DNA from: Actinomycetospora sp. NBRC 106378
Lineage (GTDB): Bacteria > Actinomycetota > Actinomycetes > Mycobacteriales > Pseudonocardiaceae
Assembly (NCBI RefSeq): GCF_030269685.1
Contig: NZ_BSTT01000003.1
Coordinates: 1 to 64,000 of the forward strand
Direction of reading: 5' to 3'
Length of the DNA: 64,000 nt
Under the pieces are notes generated by a model, which had not been told where the DNA came from, ran no database searches, and worked only from the letters and a program-made list of their open reading frames with translations. Numbering within the stretch: position 1 is the first letter of the stretch; each line of letters begins with the position of its first letter. Positions 34,294 through 43,408 of the stretch are shown here, in pieces. The position numbers and the translations under genes were made by a program.

Positions 34294-34351
34294 TCCGCCA
34301 CCCTAGGGACGACGGGCGAGGCTGTCGGACCCCCCTGGCAGACTCGGCGTC

Positions 34352-37108
34352 GTGGCTGGGACGAAGACCGCAGACAAGCCCGCGACGACGCCGGGGGACC
34401 GGGCCGGGGGCGCACGGCTGCTGCTGCTCGACGGGCACTCGCTGGCGTACCGGGCGTTCTTCGCGCTGCCGGTGGAGAACTTCACCACGACGTCGGGGCA
34501 GAAGACGAACGCCGTCTACGGCTTCACCTCGATGCTGATCAACCTGCTGCGCGACGAGGCACCGACGCACGTCGGCGTGGCCTTCGACGTGTCGCGTCAG
34601 AGCTTCCGCTCCGAGACGTTCGCGGCCTACAAGGCCAACCGCAGCGCGACGCCGGACGAGTTCCGCGGCCAGGTCGACCTGATCCGGGAGATCCTCGCGA
34701 CCCTGCACATCCCGGTGATCATGCGCGAGGGGTACGAGGCGGACGACGTCATCGCCACGCTCACCACGCAGGCGGTGGCCGAGGGGATGCAGGTGGCGAT
34801 CTGCACGGGCGACCGCGACGCCTTCCAGCTCGTCTCCGACCAGGTCACCGTGCTCTATCCGCGCAAGGGCGTGTCCGACCTGGTGCGCTACACCCCCGAG
34901 GCGGTGCTGGAGCGCTACACGCTGACCCCGGAGCAGTACCCCGACTTCGCGGCGCTGCGCGGCGACCCCAGCGACAACCTGCCGAGCATCCCGGGCGTGG
35001 GGGAGAAGACGGCGCAGAAGTGGGTGCGCGAGTTCGGCAGCCTCGACGCCCTCGTCGAGCGGGTCGACGAGGTGCGCGGCAAGGCCGGTGACGCGCTCCG
35101 CGAGAACCTGTCGTCGGTGGTGCTCAACCGCCAGCTCACCGAACTGGTGCGGGACGTCGAGCTCGACGTCACGCCCCCCGAGCTCGAGGCCCGGGCGTGG
35201 GACCGCGACGCGGTGCACCGCCTGTTCGACGAGCTGGAGTTCCGCGTCCTGCGCGAACGGCTGTTCTCCACGCTGCAGTCCGCCGAGCCGGAGGCCGACG
35301 AGGGCTTCGAGGTCCGCGGGTCCGCGCTGGAGCCGGGCGCGGTCGCGGCGTGGCTGGACGCGCACGCCCGCGACGGCAGCCGCGCGGGGCTGGGGTTCCG
35401 GGGCACCTGGTCGCACGGCACGGGCGATCTCGACGGCATCGCCATCGCGGCGGCCGACGGCGAGACCACCTACGTCGACGCCCGGGCGCTGACACCGGAG
35501 GACGAGACGGCCCTCGCCGCCTGGCTCGCCGACCCGGAGCTCCCGAAGGCCGGCCACGAGATCAAGGGGCCGCTGCACGCGGTCCGCGGGCGGGGGTGGC
35601 GCCTGGAGGGTGTCACCAGCGACACCGCCCTCGCCGCCTACCTGGCCCGGCCCGGCGAGCGCAGCTTCGACCTGGCCGACCTCGCGCTGCGCTACCTGCG
35701 CCGCGAGTTGCGAGTGGAGGAGACGGGCTCCTCCGACGGCGACCAGCTCACGCTCGACGGCGGCGAGGAGGAGGCCGACGCGACCCTCGCGCAGACCGAG
35801 ATGCTGCGGGCCCGCGCGGTGGCCGACCTCGCGGACAAGCTCGACGCCGACCTCGCCGAGCTGGGCGGCACCGCCCTGCTCACCGATCTCGAGCTGCCGC
35901 TGCTCGCCGTGCTCGCCGACCTCGAGGCCGCGGGCGTCGCCGTCGACGTCTCGGCGCTGCAGGACCTCGAGTCGCAGTTCGGGGGCCGGGTGCAGGCGGC
36001 GGCGCAGTCGGCGTACGACGTGATCGGCAAGGAGATCAACCTCGGCTCGCCGAAGCAGCTGCAGGTGGTGCTCTTCGACGAGCTGCAGATGCCGAAGACC
36101 AAGCGCACGAAGACCGGCTACACCACCGACGCCGACGCGCTGCAGACGCTGAACGAGTCCAACCCGCACCCGTTCCTCGAGCACCTGCTCGAGCACCGGG
36201 ACGCCACGCGGCTGCGGGTGACGGTGAAGGGCCTGCTCGACTCGGTGTCCGACGACGGGCGCATCCACACCACGTTCAACCAGACGATCGCCCGCACCGG
36301 CCGGCTCTCCTCGACCGAGCCGAACCTGCAGAACATCCCGGTGCGCACCGAGGCGGGGCGACGGATCCGCGACACGTTCGTCGTCGGGGCCGACTCCGCC
36401 GACGGCGCCTACGCCGAGCTGATGACCGCGGACTACTCGCAGATCGAGATGCGGATCATGGCGCACCTGTCGGTCGACGCCGAGCTGATCGAGTCGTTCA
36501 AGTCCGGGGAGGACTTCCACTCGGTCACCGCGGCGAAGGTGTTCGGGGTCGCCGAGGACGAGGTGAGCCCCGGGCAGCGCGCGAAGATCAAGGCGATGAA
36601 CTACGGGCTCGCCTACGGGCTGTCCGCGTACGGGCTGTCCGCCCAGCTGCGCACCTCCACCGACGAGGCCAAGGAGCTGATGGAGGACTACTTCGCGCGG
36701 TTCGGCGGGGTGCGCGACTACCTGTTCCAGGTGGTCGACCAGGCGCGCAAGGACGGCTACACCAGCTCGATCCTCGGTCGGCGCCGCTACCTGCCCGATC
36801 TCACGAGCGACAACCGCCAGCGGCGCGAGATGGCGGAGCGGATGGCGCTCAACGCGCCCATCCAGGGCAGCGCGGCCGACATCGTCAAGGTCGCGATGCT
36901 CGGGGTGCACGCGGCGCTGCGCGAGGAGGGGCTGCGCAGCCGGATGCTGCTCCAGGTGCACGACGAGCTGGTGCTCGAGGTCGCGCCGGGGGAGCGGGAC
37001 CAGGTCACCGAGCTGGTGCGCCGCGAGATGGGCGCGGCCTTCGCGCTGGACGTGCCGCTGGAGGTGTCGGTCGGGTTCGGTCGGTCGTGGGACCAGGCCG
37101 CGCACTAG
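34352..37108 (+). CDS. polA: DNA polymerase I
   Basis: A 918-residue repair and replication polymerase. The 5'-3' exonuclease domain covers about residues 25-310 (LLDGHSLAYRAFFAL; TGDRDAFQLV; GVGEKTAQKW). The 3'-5' exonuclease-like domain (about 330-500) lacks the D-x-E metal pair, since the first strand reads GLGFRGTWSHG, so proofreading is probably lost, as in other actinobacterial PolI. The polymerase domain has motif A DYSQIEMRI, motif B KAMNYGLAYG and motif C VHDELVLEV. GTG 34352 starts a non-conserved tail of about 25 residues. Position near rpsA, coaE and uvrB matches Mycobacterium. Confidence 0.97.
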   Translation: MAGTKTADKPATTPGDRAGGARLLLLDGHSLAYRAFFALPVENFTTTSGQKTNAVYGFTSMLINLLRDEAPTHVGVAFDVSRQSFRSETFAAYKANRSATPDEFRGQVDLIREILATLHIPVIMREGYEADDVIATLTTQAVAEGMQVAICTGDRDAFQLVSDQVTVLYPRKGVSDLVRYTPEAVLERYTLTPEQYPDFAALRGDPSDNLPSIPGVGEKTAQKWVREFGSLDALVERVDEVRGKAGDALRENLSSVVLNRQLTELVRDVELDVTPPELEARAWDRDAVHRLFDELEFRVLRERLFSTLQSAEPEADEGFEVRGSALEPGAVAAWLDAHARDGSRAGLGFRGTWSHGTGDLDGIAIAAADGETTYVDARALTPEDETALAAWLADPELPKAGHEIKGPLHAVRGRGWRLEGVTSDTALAAYLARPGERSFDLADLALRYLRRELRVEETGSSDGDQLTLDGGEEEADATLAQTEMLRARAVADLADKLDADLAELGGTALLTDLELPLLAVLADLEAAGVAVDVSALQDLESQFGGRVQAAAQSAYDVIGKEINLGSPKQLQVVLFDELQMPKTKRTKTGYTTDADALQTLNESNPHPFLEHLLEHRDATRLRVTVKGLLDSVSDDGRIHTTFNQTIARTGRLSSTEPNLQNIPVRTEAGRRIRDTFVVGADSADGAYAELMTADYSQIEMRIMAHLSVDAELIESFKSGEDFHSVTAAKVFGVAEDEVSPGQRAKIKAMNYGLAYGLSAYGLSAQLRTSTDEAKELMEDYFARFGGVRDYLFQVVDQARKDGYTSSILGRRRYLPDLTSDNRQRREMAERMALNAPIQGSAADIVKVAMLGVHAALREEGLRSRMLLQVHDELVLEVAPGERDQVTELVRREMGAAFALDVPLEVSVGFGRSWDQAAH

Positions 37109-37149
37109 GGAGCCGCAGCCCGGCGGAGTCCGACGCGCGAGAAGGGGTT

Positions 37150-37193
37150 GGTACGCGGCGGTACCGCACGGTAGGGTGGTACGTATGAGTACC
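37150..37193. promoter_or_regulatory. Two GGTAC-N6-GTACC operator-like palindromes at the monooxygenase start
   Basis: GGTAC-GCGGCG-GTACC (37150-37165) and GGTAC-GTATGA-GTACC (37178-37193) have identical 5-base arms and 6-base spacers. Their centres are 28 bases apart, and the second spans the ATG at 37185. Binding would block transcription and translation of the monooxygenase. No regulator gene is adjacent. Confidence 0.6.
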
Positions 37194-38675
37194 GCGGACG
37201 GGGCCGTCCCCGAGCACCTGGATGTCGTCATCGTCGGCGCGGGCCTGTCCGGGATCGGCACGGCCTGCCACCTGAGCACCGAGCACCCGCAGCGCTCCTA
37301 CGCCGTCCTCGAGGCGCGCGAGGACCTGGGCGGCACGTGGAGCCTGTTCCGGTACCCGGGCATCCGGTCGGACTCCGACATGCACACCCTCGGCTTCAGG
37401 TTCCGTCCGTGGCCCGACTCGGTCGCGCTCGCCGACGGTCCGTCGATCCTGCAGTACGTCCGCGACACCGCCGCGGAGTACGGGGTCGACCGGCACATCC
37501 GCTACGGCCGGCGGGTCACCGCCGCCGCCTGGTCGAGCGCCGAGCAGCGCTGGGACCTGACGGTCTCGGGCGCGGCCGGCGAGGAGCACCTGACCTGCTC
37601 GTTCCTGCTGTGGTGCTCCGGCTACTACCGCTACGACCAGGGCTACACCCCCGACTTCCCGGCCATCGAGCACTTCGGCGGCACGGTCGTCCACCCGCAG
37701 CTGTGGGATCCGGAGCTCGACTACGCGGACAAGAAGGTCGTCGTCATCGGCTCCGGGGCCACCGCCGTGACGCTGGTGCCCGCGATGACCCAGGGCGAGG
37801 GGCGCGCCGCCCACGTCACGCAGCTGCAGCGCACGCCGAGCTACGTGCTCGCGATCGGACGCACCGACCCGATCGCCGAGACGCTGTCGCGCTGGCTGCC
37901 GGCGAGGATCGCCGACCCGATCGTCCGCGCCAAGAACATCGCGCAGCTCACGGCGCTCTACCAGATCTCCCAGCGCTTCCCCGGGTTCATGAAGGGTGTC
38001 CTGCGCAAGCAGGCGGTCGCCCAGCTGCCCGAGGGCTACGAGGTCGACACCCACTTCAACCCGCCGTACAACCCGTGGGACCAGCGCATGTGCATGGTCC
38101 CCAACGGCGACCTGTTCAAGGCGATCAAGCGCGGCGACGCCGACATCGTCACCGACCGGATCGACACCTTCACCGAGCACGGCATCCGGCTGGCCTCCGG
38201 CCAGGAGCTCGAGGCCGACATCGTGATCACCGCGACCGGCCTGAACCTGCAGCTGTTCGGTGGCGCCACGCTCACCGTCGACGACGAGCCGGTCCGGCTG
38301 CCCGACACCATGGCCTACAAGGGCATGATGCTCTCCGGCGTGCCGAACCTCGTGTTCATGATCGGCTACACGAACGCCTCCTGGACGCTCAAGGTCGACC
38401 TCGTCGCCGAGTACTTCTGCCGGCTGCTGCGGTGGATGGACGCGCACGGCCAGGCCGTGGCCACCCCGGAGCGCGACCCCGCCGTCGAGGAGCGCCCGCT
38501 GCTCGACTTCGAGGCCGGCTACGTGCAGCGCTCCATCCACGAGCTGCCCCGCGGCGGCGACCGCAAGCCCTGGACCCTGGCGATGAACTACGCCATCGAC
38601 GCGGTCGCCCTCCGACGCGGCGACCTGAAGGAGGGCATGCGCTTCGAGCCGGAGCGCGCCACGATCCCCGCGTGA
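37185..38675 (+). CDS. Flavin-containing monooxygenase, Baeyer-Villiger (EthA-like) type
   Basis: This 496-residue flavoprotein has an FAD motif VVIVGAGLSGIGTA near residue 14 and GGTWSLFRYPGIRSDSDM near 51, the EthA-like class mark. A second Rossmann motif for NADPH lies near residue 188 (VVVIGSGATAVTLV), and the late ATGLNL segment is present. Enzymes of this type insert oxygen next to ketones or oxidise thioamides and sulphides; EthA activates ethionamide. ATG 37185 is chosen because the longer GTG 37176 adds only three residues. Two palindromes flank and overlap the start. The stop overlaps the next gene (GTGA), implying one transcript. Confidence 0.88.
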   Translation: MSTADGAVPEHLDVVIVGAGLSGIGTACHLSTEHPQRSYAVLEAREDLGGTWSLFRYPGIRSDSDMHTLGFRFRPWPDSVALADGPSILQYVRDTAAEYGVDRHIRYGRRVTAAAWSSAEQRWDLTVSGAAGEEHLTCSFLLWCSGYYRYDQGYTPDFPAIEHFGGTVVHPQLWDPELDYADKKVVVIGSGATAVTLVPAMTQGEGRAAHVTQLQRTPSYVLAIGRTDPIAETLSRWLPARIADPIVRAKNIAQLTALYQISQRFPGFMKGVLRKQAVAQLPEGYEVDTHFNPPYNPWDQRMCMVPNGDLFKAIKRGDADIVTDRIDTFTEHGIRLASGQELEADIVITATGLNLQLFGGATLTVDDEPVRLPDTMAYKGMMLSGVPNLVFMIGYTNASWTLKVDLVAEYFCRLLRWMDAHGQAVATPERDPAVEERPLLDFEAGYVQRSIHELPRGGDRKPWTLAMNYAIDAVALRRGDLKEGMRFEPERATIPA

Positions 38676-39523
38676 CGACGGTCGGGATCCACGCACCGGG
38701 CGCGATGGGCACGGCCCTCGCCCGGTGCCTGCAGGCGGGCGGCCACGAGGTCCGGACGACGGCCGCGGGCCGCTCGCCCGCCACGGCGCGGCGGCTCGCC
38801 GACGCCGAGGTGCCCGACGCCGGGTCGCTCGACGCGGTGGTCGCCGACGCCGCGGTGCTGGTCAGCGTCGTGCCGCCCGGGCAGGCGCGGGAGGCCGCCG
38901 CTGAGATCGCGGCGGCCTGTGGGCGGACCGCGGCGCGCCCGCTCCTGGTGGAGGCGAACGCCGTCGCGCCGGACACCGTCGCGGCCATCGCGGCGGACCT
39001 GCCGACCGACCTGGTCGACGCGGCGATCTCGGGGCCGCCGCCCTCGCCCGACGCGGCGTCGCCGACCAGGATCTTCCTGGCGGGGGAGCGTGTCGACGAG
39101 GTCGCCGCGCTCGCGGTCCCGGGCGTGACGTGGGTCGACCTCGGGGCGACGCCCGGCGCGGCCAGCGCCGCCAAGATGTGCACCGCGTCCGTGCGCAAGG
39201 GCTTCACCGGGCTGCTGGCCCAGGCGCTCGTGACCGCCGAGCACCACGGCGTCCTCGACGCGGTCCTCGCCGACCTGCGCCTGGACTTCCCGACGGCGGG
39301 GGCGCGCGCGGCCGCCGTCGCGGCCACCAAGGCGTGGCGGTTCGTCGACGAGATGACCGCCATCGCCGACACCCAGGCGGGCGCCGGCCTGACCCGCTCG
39401 CTGTTCGACGGCGTCGCCGAGGTCTACCGCGACCTGGCCACCAGCGCGTACGGGGACCGGCGGCCGGAGGACGTCCCGGATGCACCCGACGTCGGGAAGC
39501 TCCGACCGGGGAGCGGGCCCTAG
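38672..39523 (+). CDS. NAD(P)-dependent dehydrogenase, DUF1932 type (6-phosphogluconate dehydrogenase-like)
   Basis: A 283-residue protein with an N-terminal nucleotide-binding fold (VGIHAPGAMGTALARCL). The middle (ISGPPPSP; GAASAAKMCTASVRKGFTGL) and the helical C-terminus match the DUF1932 relatives of 6-phosphogluconate dehydrogenase. The catalytic-type Lys is in SAAKMC. The substrate is unknown. GTG 38672 overlaps the monooxygenase stop, suggesting a shared oxidation pathway. Its TAG stop overlaps the convergent GNAT stop through the tetranucleotide CTAG. Confidence 0.78.
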   Translation: MTTVGIHAPGAMGTALARCLQAGGHEVRTTAAGRSPATARRLADAEVPDAGSLDAVVADAAVLVSVVPPGQAREAAAEIAAACGRTAARPLLVEANAVAPDTVAAIAADLPTDLVDAAISGPPPSPDAASPTRIFLAGERVDEVAALAVPGVTWVDLGATPGAASAAKMCTASVRKGFTGLLAQALVTAEHHGVLDAVLADLRLDFPTAGARAAAVAATKAWRFVDEMTAIADTQAGAGLTRSLFDGVAEVYRDLATSAYGDRRPEDVPDAPDVGKLRPGSGP

Positions 39524-40506
39524 GCGGACCGCAGGCCGCCGGCCGGCCGGACCTCCCACAGCGTCCACAGCGGGCGGTAGCCGACGCGGGGCCAGAAGAC
39601 CGAGGAGAGCGGGTTCGGCGGGTTGTAGTAGAGGTAGGTGCCCCGGCCCGGGAGGCCCGACTCCGTCGCCTCGAGTTCCGGCAGGGCCGCGGCGGCGAGC
39701 CGGTGGCCGACGCCGCTGCCGCGCTCCGCGGAGGTCACCGACGCGCAGTTCACGTACCCCCACGCGCCGTGCGGCAGGAGCCCGGCGAGCCACGTCCCGG
39801 GCGCCGACTCGGTCCGACCGCACTCCATCATCCCGACGGCCCGGTCGCCCCGCAGGGCGATCCAGGTGGGTTCCCCGCGGGTGAGCCGGTCGCGGATCGC
39901 GGTGCGCTTCACCGCCTCGGCGTCGGCCCGCACGATCGAGCCGCCGACCTGGCTGGAGTAGGCGAGCTCCTCCAGGGCGAGGCGCACGCAGGCGTCCAGG
40001 TCGTCCGGGGTGGCCCGGCGGACGTCCACCGCGGGGTCGGGCGGCGGGGCGGGCAGGGGACCGGGCGGGCGCACCGCGAGGACGGCGAGCGGGACCAGGC
40101 CGTGGTCGAGGAACACGCGGGTGGCCACGACGTCACGGCTCGGCCAGGTCACGGTGGCCGCGGAGTCCGGCTCCCGCAGCACGGCGGACAGCAGGCGGCC
40201 CCGCCAGGCCTCGACCAGGGCGTGCAGCGGCGCGTGGCCCGCGGCGCCGACCACGGGGTGCAGCTCGGAGACCTGGGCGGCCGACCACAGCAGCGGCCCG
40301 CTGCCCGCGGGCCAGGTGTGGTGGGTGACGACGCCGGCGACGCGGTGGGGCGGCGTCCCGACCACGACGATGTCGCCCGGCGGCGGAGCGACGGCCTCCG
40401 GGAGCCGCGCGTCGAGGGCGGCGAACCGGCGACGCTGCACCTCGAGGAGCTCCGCGAGGACCGTGGCGGGGGAGTCCGGCGCCGTCCTCGCCGCGTGGCG
40501 GGGCAT
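39520..40506 (-). CDS. GNAT family N-acetyltransferase with N-terminal extra domain
   Basis: A 328-residue protein whose C-terminal half (about 165-320) is a GNAT domain. It starts at VRRATPDDLDACVRLALEEL and has the acetyl-CoA loop SAERGSGVGHRLAAAAL and a terminal YYNPPNPLSSVFWPRVGY. The first half (about 1-160) is a probable degenerate GNAT-like domain without a clear CoA loop. The acceptor is unknown. The ATG overlaps the methyltransferase stop by one base (TGATG), so the two are co-translated. Confidence 0.82.
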   Translation of the reverse strand: MPRHAARTAPDSPATVLAELLEVQRRRFAALDARLPEAVAPPPGDIVVVGTPPHRVAGVVTHHTWPAGSGPLLWSAAQVSELHPVVGAAGHAPLHALVEAWRGRLLSAVLREPDSAATVTWPSRDVVATRVFLDHGLVPLAVLAVRPPGPLPAPPPDPAVDVRRATPDDLDACVRLALEELAYSSQVGGSIVRADAEAVKRTAIRDRLTRGEPTWIALRGDRAVGMMECGRTESAPGTWLAGLLPHGAWGYVNCASVTSAERGSGVGHRLAAAALPELEATESGLPGRGTYLYYNPPNPLSSVFWPRVGYRPLWTLWEVRPAGGLRSA

Positions 40507-41300
40507 CAGGCCGGCAACCGGCAGCGGAAGATCGCGGTGCCGGGGAAGAGCGCTCCCCGCAGCGGCGACCACTGCCCCCACACCTCGGTCAGCCCCGCGG
40601 GCCACTCCGGCTCCACGAGGCCCTCGAGCACGAAGCCCGCGCCCACGATCTCGGCGATCCGGTCGCCGAGGGTCCGGTGGTGCTCGACGTAGGTCGCCCG
40701 GCCGTCGTCGTCGAACTCGGCGTAGCCGATGCGGTCGAAGTAGGAGTGGGCGACGGTCAGACCGTCCGGGCCGGGGTCGTCGGGGAAGATCCACCGCAGC
40801 GGGTGGTTCACGGCGAACACCCACCGGCCGCCCGGGCGCAGCACCCGCGCCACCTCGCGCATGAGTGCCGCGGTGTCGGCCACGAACGGGACGGCCCCGA
40901 AGGCCGAGCAGGCGAGGTCGAACCCGTCGTCGGGAAAGGGCAGCCAGGAGGCGTCGGCCTGGACCAGCGGCACGTCGGTGCCGGAGCGCCGGGAGGCGGC
41001 ACGGGCCTCGCGCAGCATGCCCATCGAGAGATCGACGCCCACCGCGTCGGCGCCGCGGTCGACCAGCCACCGCGAGCAGGAGGCCGCCCCGCACCCGATC
41101 TCGAGGACCGTCGCCCCGGCGAGGGACCGGGTCGGGCCGAGCAGCTGCGCGTCGGCCTCCCGGAGACGCTCCGGGCACCAGACGAAGTCGGCGTCGCCGA
41201 GGAAGGCGCCGTGCTCGGCCTGGTAGTCCGCGGCGTCGGCGTCCCACCAGGCGCGGGAGGCCGCGACGGACTCCGCGTCCCCCACGGCGCCGTCGCTCAT
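40506..41300 (-). CDS. Class I SAM-dependent methyltransferase
   Basis: This 264-residue methyltransferase has motif I VLEIGCGAASCSRWL near residue 66, the acidic residue of motif II in VGVDLSMGM, motif III-like DASWLPFPDDGFDLACSAFGA (cited in part) and motif IV-like VLRPGGRWVFAVNHPLRW. The substrate is probably a small molecule; genes of this type often stand divergent from rpsA in actinomycetes, as I recall. ATG 41300 is the start most consistent with the alpha-helical opening (SRAWWDADAADYQ). Confidence 0.88.
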   Translation of the reverse strand: MSDGAVGDAESVAASRAWWDADAADYQAEHGAFLGDADFVWCPERLREADAQLLGPTRSLAGATVLEIGCGAASCSRWLVDRGADAVGVDLSMGMLREARAASRRSGTDVPLVQADASWLPFPDDGFDLACSAFGAVPFVADTAALMREVARVLRPGGRWVFAVNHPLRWIFPDDPGPDGLTVAHSYFDRIGYAEFDDDGRATYVEHHRTLGDRIAEIVGAGFVLEGLVEPEWPAGLTEVWGQWSPLRGALFPGTAIFRCRLPA

Positions 41301-41367
41301 GCGCCGCATCCTGGCACGCCATCCGGACACGCCCGACACGCCGGGCGGCCCGCGTGCGGTGACCCGT

Positions 41368-41397
41368 TTGCCGGTCCGTCGCCCGAGTGGATACGAT
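41368..41397 (+). promoter_or_regulatory. Probable rpsA promoter
   Basis: A -35-like TTGCCG (41368-41373) and a -10-like TACGAT (41392-41397) are 18 bases apart. They would give rpsA an untranslated leader of about 155 bases (41405-41561). That length is normal for S1 genes with autoregulatory leaders; I did not identify a specific fold in it. Confidence 0.5.
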
Positions 41398-41561
41398 GGT
41401 GTTCCACGTCAGTGGTCTCGCCTGCGTCCGGTCGGCTCCGGTGGGCAGCGATCCCCTCGGTCCCCGCAGGTCCGATTCGAGCGTCAGGACGACGTCCGCC
41501 CTCGTGGGTCACGAACACGTCCACCCGACCGAGACCTGCCCATTCCGGAGCCATCCACCGT

Positions 41562-43085
41562 ATGTCCATCGACACCCACACCGCCCCGAGCCACAGCAGC
41601 CCCCAGGTTGCTGTCAACGACATCGGGTCGGCAGAGGACTTCCTCGCTGCCATCGACGAGACGATCAAGTACTTCAACGATGGCGACATCGTCGAGGGCA
41701 CCATCGTCAAGGTCGACCGCGACGAGGTCCTTCTCGACATCGGCTACAAGACCGAGGGCGTCATCCCCTCGCGTGAGCTGTCCATCAAGCACGATGTCGA
41801 CCCCAACGAGGTCGTCGCCGTCGGCGACGAGGTCGAAGCCCTCGTCCTCCAGAAGGAGGACAAGGAGGGCCGGCTGATCCTGTCCAAGAAGCGCGCGCAG
41901 TACGAGCGCGCCTGGGGCACGATCGAGCAGCTCAAGGACAACGACGAGCCGGTCAAGGGCACCGTCATCGAGGTCGTCAAGGGTGGTCTCATCCTCGACA
42001 TCGGCCTCCGTGGCTTCCTCCCCGCCTCGCTGGTCGAGATGCGTCGCGTCCGCGACCTCCAGCCGTACGTCGGCAAGGAGATCGAGGCCAAGATCATCGA
42101 GCTGGACAAGAACCGCAACAACGTGGTCCTGTCCCGCCGCGCCTGGCTGGAGCAGACCCAGTCCGCCGTGCGGAGCGAGTTCCTCAACCAGCTGGCGAAG
42201 GGGCAGATCCGCAAGGGTCAGGTCTCCTCCATCGTCAACTTCGGTGCGTTCGTCGACCTCGGCGGCGTCGACGGTCTGGTCCACGTCTCCGAGCTGTCCT
42301 GGAAGCACATCGACCACCCCTCCGAGGTCGTCGAGGTCGGCCAGGAGGTCACGGTCGAGGTCCTCGACGTCGACCTGGACCGCGAGCGGGTCTCGCTGTC
42401 GCTCAAGGCGACGCAGGAGGACCCGTGGCGCCAGTTCGCCCGGACCCACCAGATCGGCCAGATCGTGCCCGGCAAGGTCACGAAGCTCGTGCCGTTCGGT
42501 GCGTTCGTGCGCGTCGACGAGGGCATCGAGGGCCTGGTCCACATCTCGGAGCTGGCCGAGCGCCACGTCGAGGTGCCGGAGCAGGTCGTCCAGGTCGGCA
42601 ACGACGTCATGGTCAAGGTCATCGACATCGACCTCGACCGTCGCCGCATCTCGCTCTCGCTGAAGCAGGCGAACGAGGGCATGACGCCGGAGACCGAGTT
42701 CGACCCGGCGCTCTACGGCATGGGCGCCGAGTACGACGACGCCGGCAACTACATCTACCCGGAGGGCTTCGACCCCGACTCCGGGGAGTGGCGCGAGGGC
42801 TTCGAGTCCCAGCGCGAGGAGTGGGAGCGCCAGTACCAGGCGGCGTACGCCCGCTACCAGCAGCACATCGCGCAGCTGCAGCGCACCGCGGAGCAGGAGG
42901 CGGAGGCCGCCGAGGCGGCCCCGGCCAACTACTCCTCGGGCGGGCCCAGCGACGACGCCGACGAGTCGGCCGAGCCCCGCGACGACGACGACCCGGGCCA
43001 GGGCCCGCCGTCGCAGTCCGGTGCCGGTTCGCTGGCCAGCGACGCCCAGCTCGCCGCGCTGCGTGAGAAGCTCTCGGGCAACTGA
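41562..43085 (+). CDS. rpsA: 30S ribosomal protein S1
   Basis: A 507-residue protein with four S1 (OB-fold) repeats at about residues 35-105, 122-188, 209-278 and 295-363, each with the G-x-V...D-x-G...G-(F/L)(I/L)-P or (V/L)V-H-(V/I)S-E-L core. The C-terminal tail (about 400-507) is acidic and Gln/Glu-rich, typical of actinobacterial S1, which lacks two of the six repeats of E. coli S1. It binds mRNA at the 30S subunit. ATG 41562 was chosen from the MSIDTH start seen in family members. The frame stays open far upstream by chance. Confidence 0.97.
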   Translation: MSIDTHTAPSHSSPQVAVNDIGSAEDFLAAIDETIKYFNDGDIVEGTIVKVDRDEVLLDIGYKTEGVIPSRELSIKHDVDPNEVVAVGDEVEALVLQKEDKEGRLILSKKRAQYERAWGTIEQLKDNDEPVKGTVIEVVKGGLILDIGLRGFLPASLVEMRRVRDLQPYVGKEIEAKIIELDKNRNNVVLSRRAWLEQTQSAVRSEFLNQLAKGQIRKGQVSSIVNFGAFVDLGGVDGLVHVSELSWKHIDHPSEVVEVGQEVTVEVLDVDLDRERVSLSLKATQEDPWRQFARTHQIGQIVPGKVTKLVPFGAFVRVDEGIEGLVHISELAERHVEVPEQVVQVGNDVMVKVIDIDLDRRRISLSLKQANEGMTPETEFDPALYGMGAEYDDAGNYIYPEGFDPDSGEWREGFESQREEWERQYQAAYARYQQHIAQLQRTAEQEAEAAEAAPANYSSGGPSDDADESAEPRDDDDPGQGPPSQSGAGSLASDAQLAALREKLSGN

Positions 43086-43101
43086 TCGCCTGACAGCGTC
43101 A

Positions 43102-43137
43102 GACGGGCCCTCACTCCTCCGGGAGTGGGGGCCCGTC
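43102..43137 (+). terminator. rpsA terminator hairpin
   Basis: GACGGGCCC plus TCACTC pairs with GAGTG plus GGGCCCGTC around a CTCCGG-type loop, with one small bulge. The hairpin begins 16 bases after the rpsA stop and ends rpsA transcription before coaE. Confidence 0.75.
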
Positions 43138-43215
43138 GTCGTGTCGGGGGTGCTCCCGGGCGGTCACTCCGGTATCTTTCGTCCCGCCAGTCACATGAGT
43201 CCCAGGGGGTTCCGG

Positions 43216-43383
43216 ATGTTCTCGTGGCGTCGTCGGCCGGGTCGGCACCGTCTCGGAACCACCGGTCTGACCTGGGCCCGCGAGCACGGGTCCGTGGCGG
43301 TCGCGCTCGAGGTGCCCGCCGTGGCCCGGCGCGGGCTGTTCGAGACCTTCTTCGCGACGGCGAGGCACTCGGCTCTCGCGTGA
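43216..43383 (+). CDS. Small basic protein, unknown function
   Basis: This 55-residue protein lies between rpsA and coaE. The N-terminus is basic ([10 protein letters not shown]) and the C-terminal half is moderately hydrophobic. ATG 43216 follows AGGGGG; an upstream ATG at 43195 would add seven residues. It has no recognisable domain. The short length leaves real doubt, but the ribosome site and GC3-rich codons favour translation. Confidence 0.4.
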   Translation: MFSWRRRPGRHRLGTTGLTWAREHGSVAVALEVPAVARRGLFETFFATARHSALA

Positions 43384-43408
43384 TCGTCGGCTCGGGCAGA
43401 CTGCGCGT

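Noticed and set aside
34061-37279. Long minus-strand open frame antisense to polA
   Set aside because: The plus strand carries all PolI motifs in order; the antisense frame has no domain signal.
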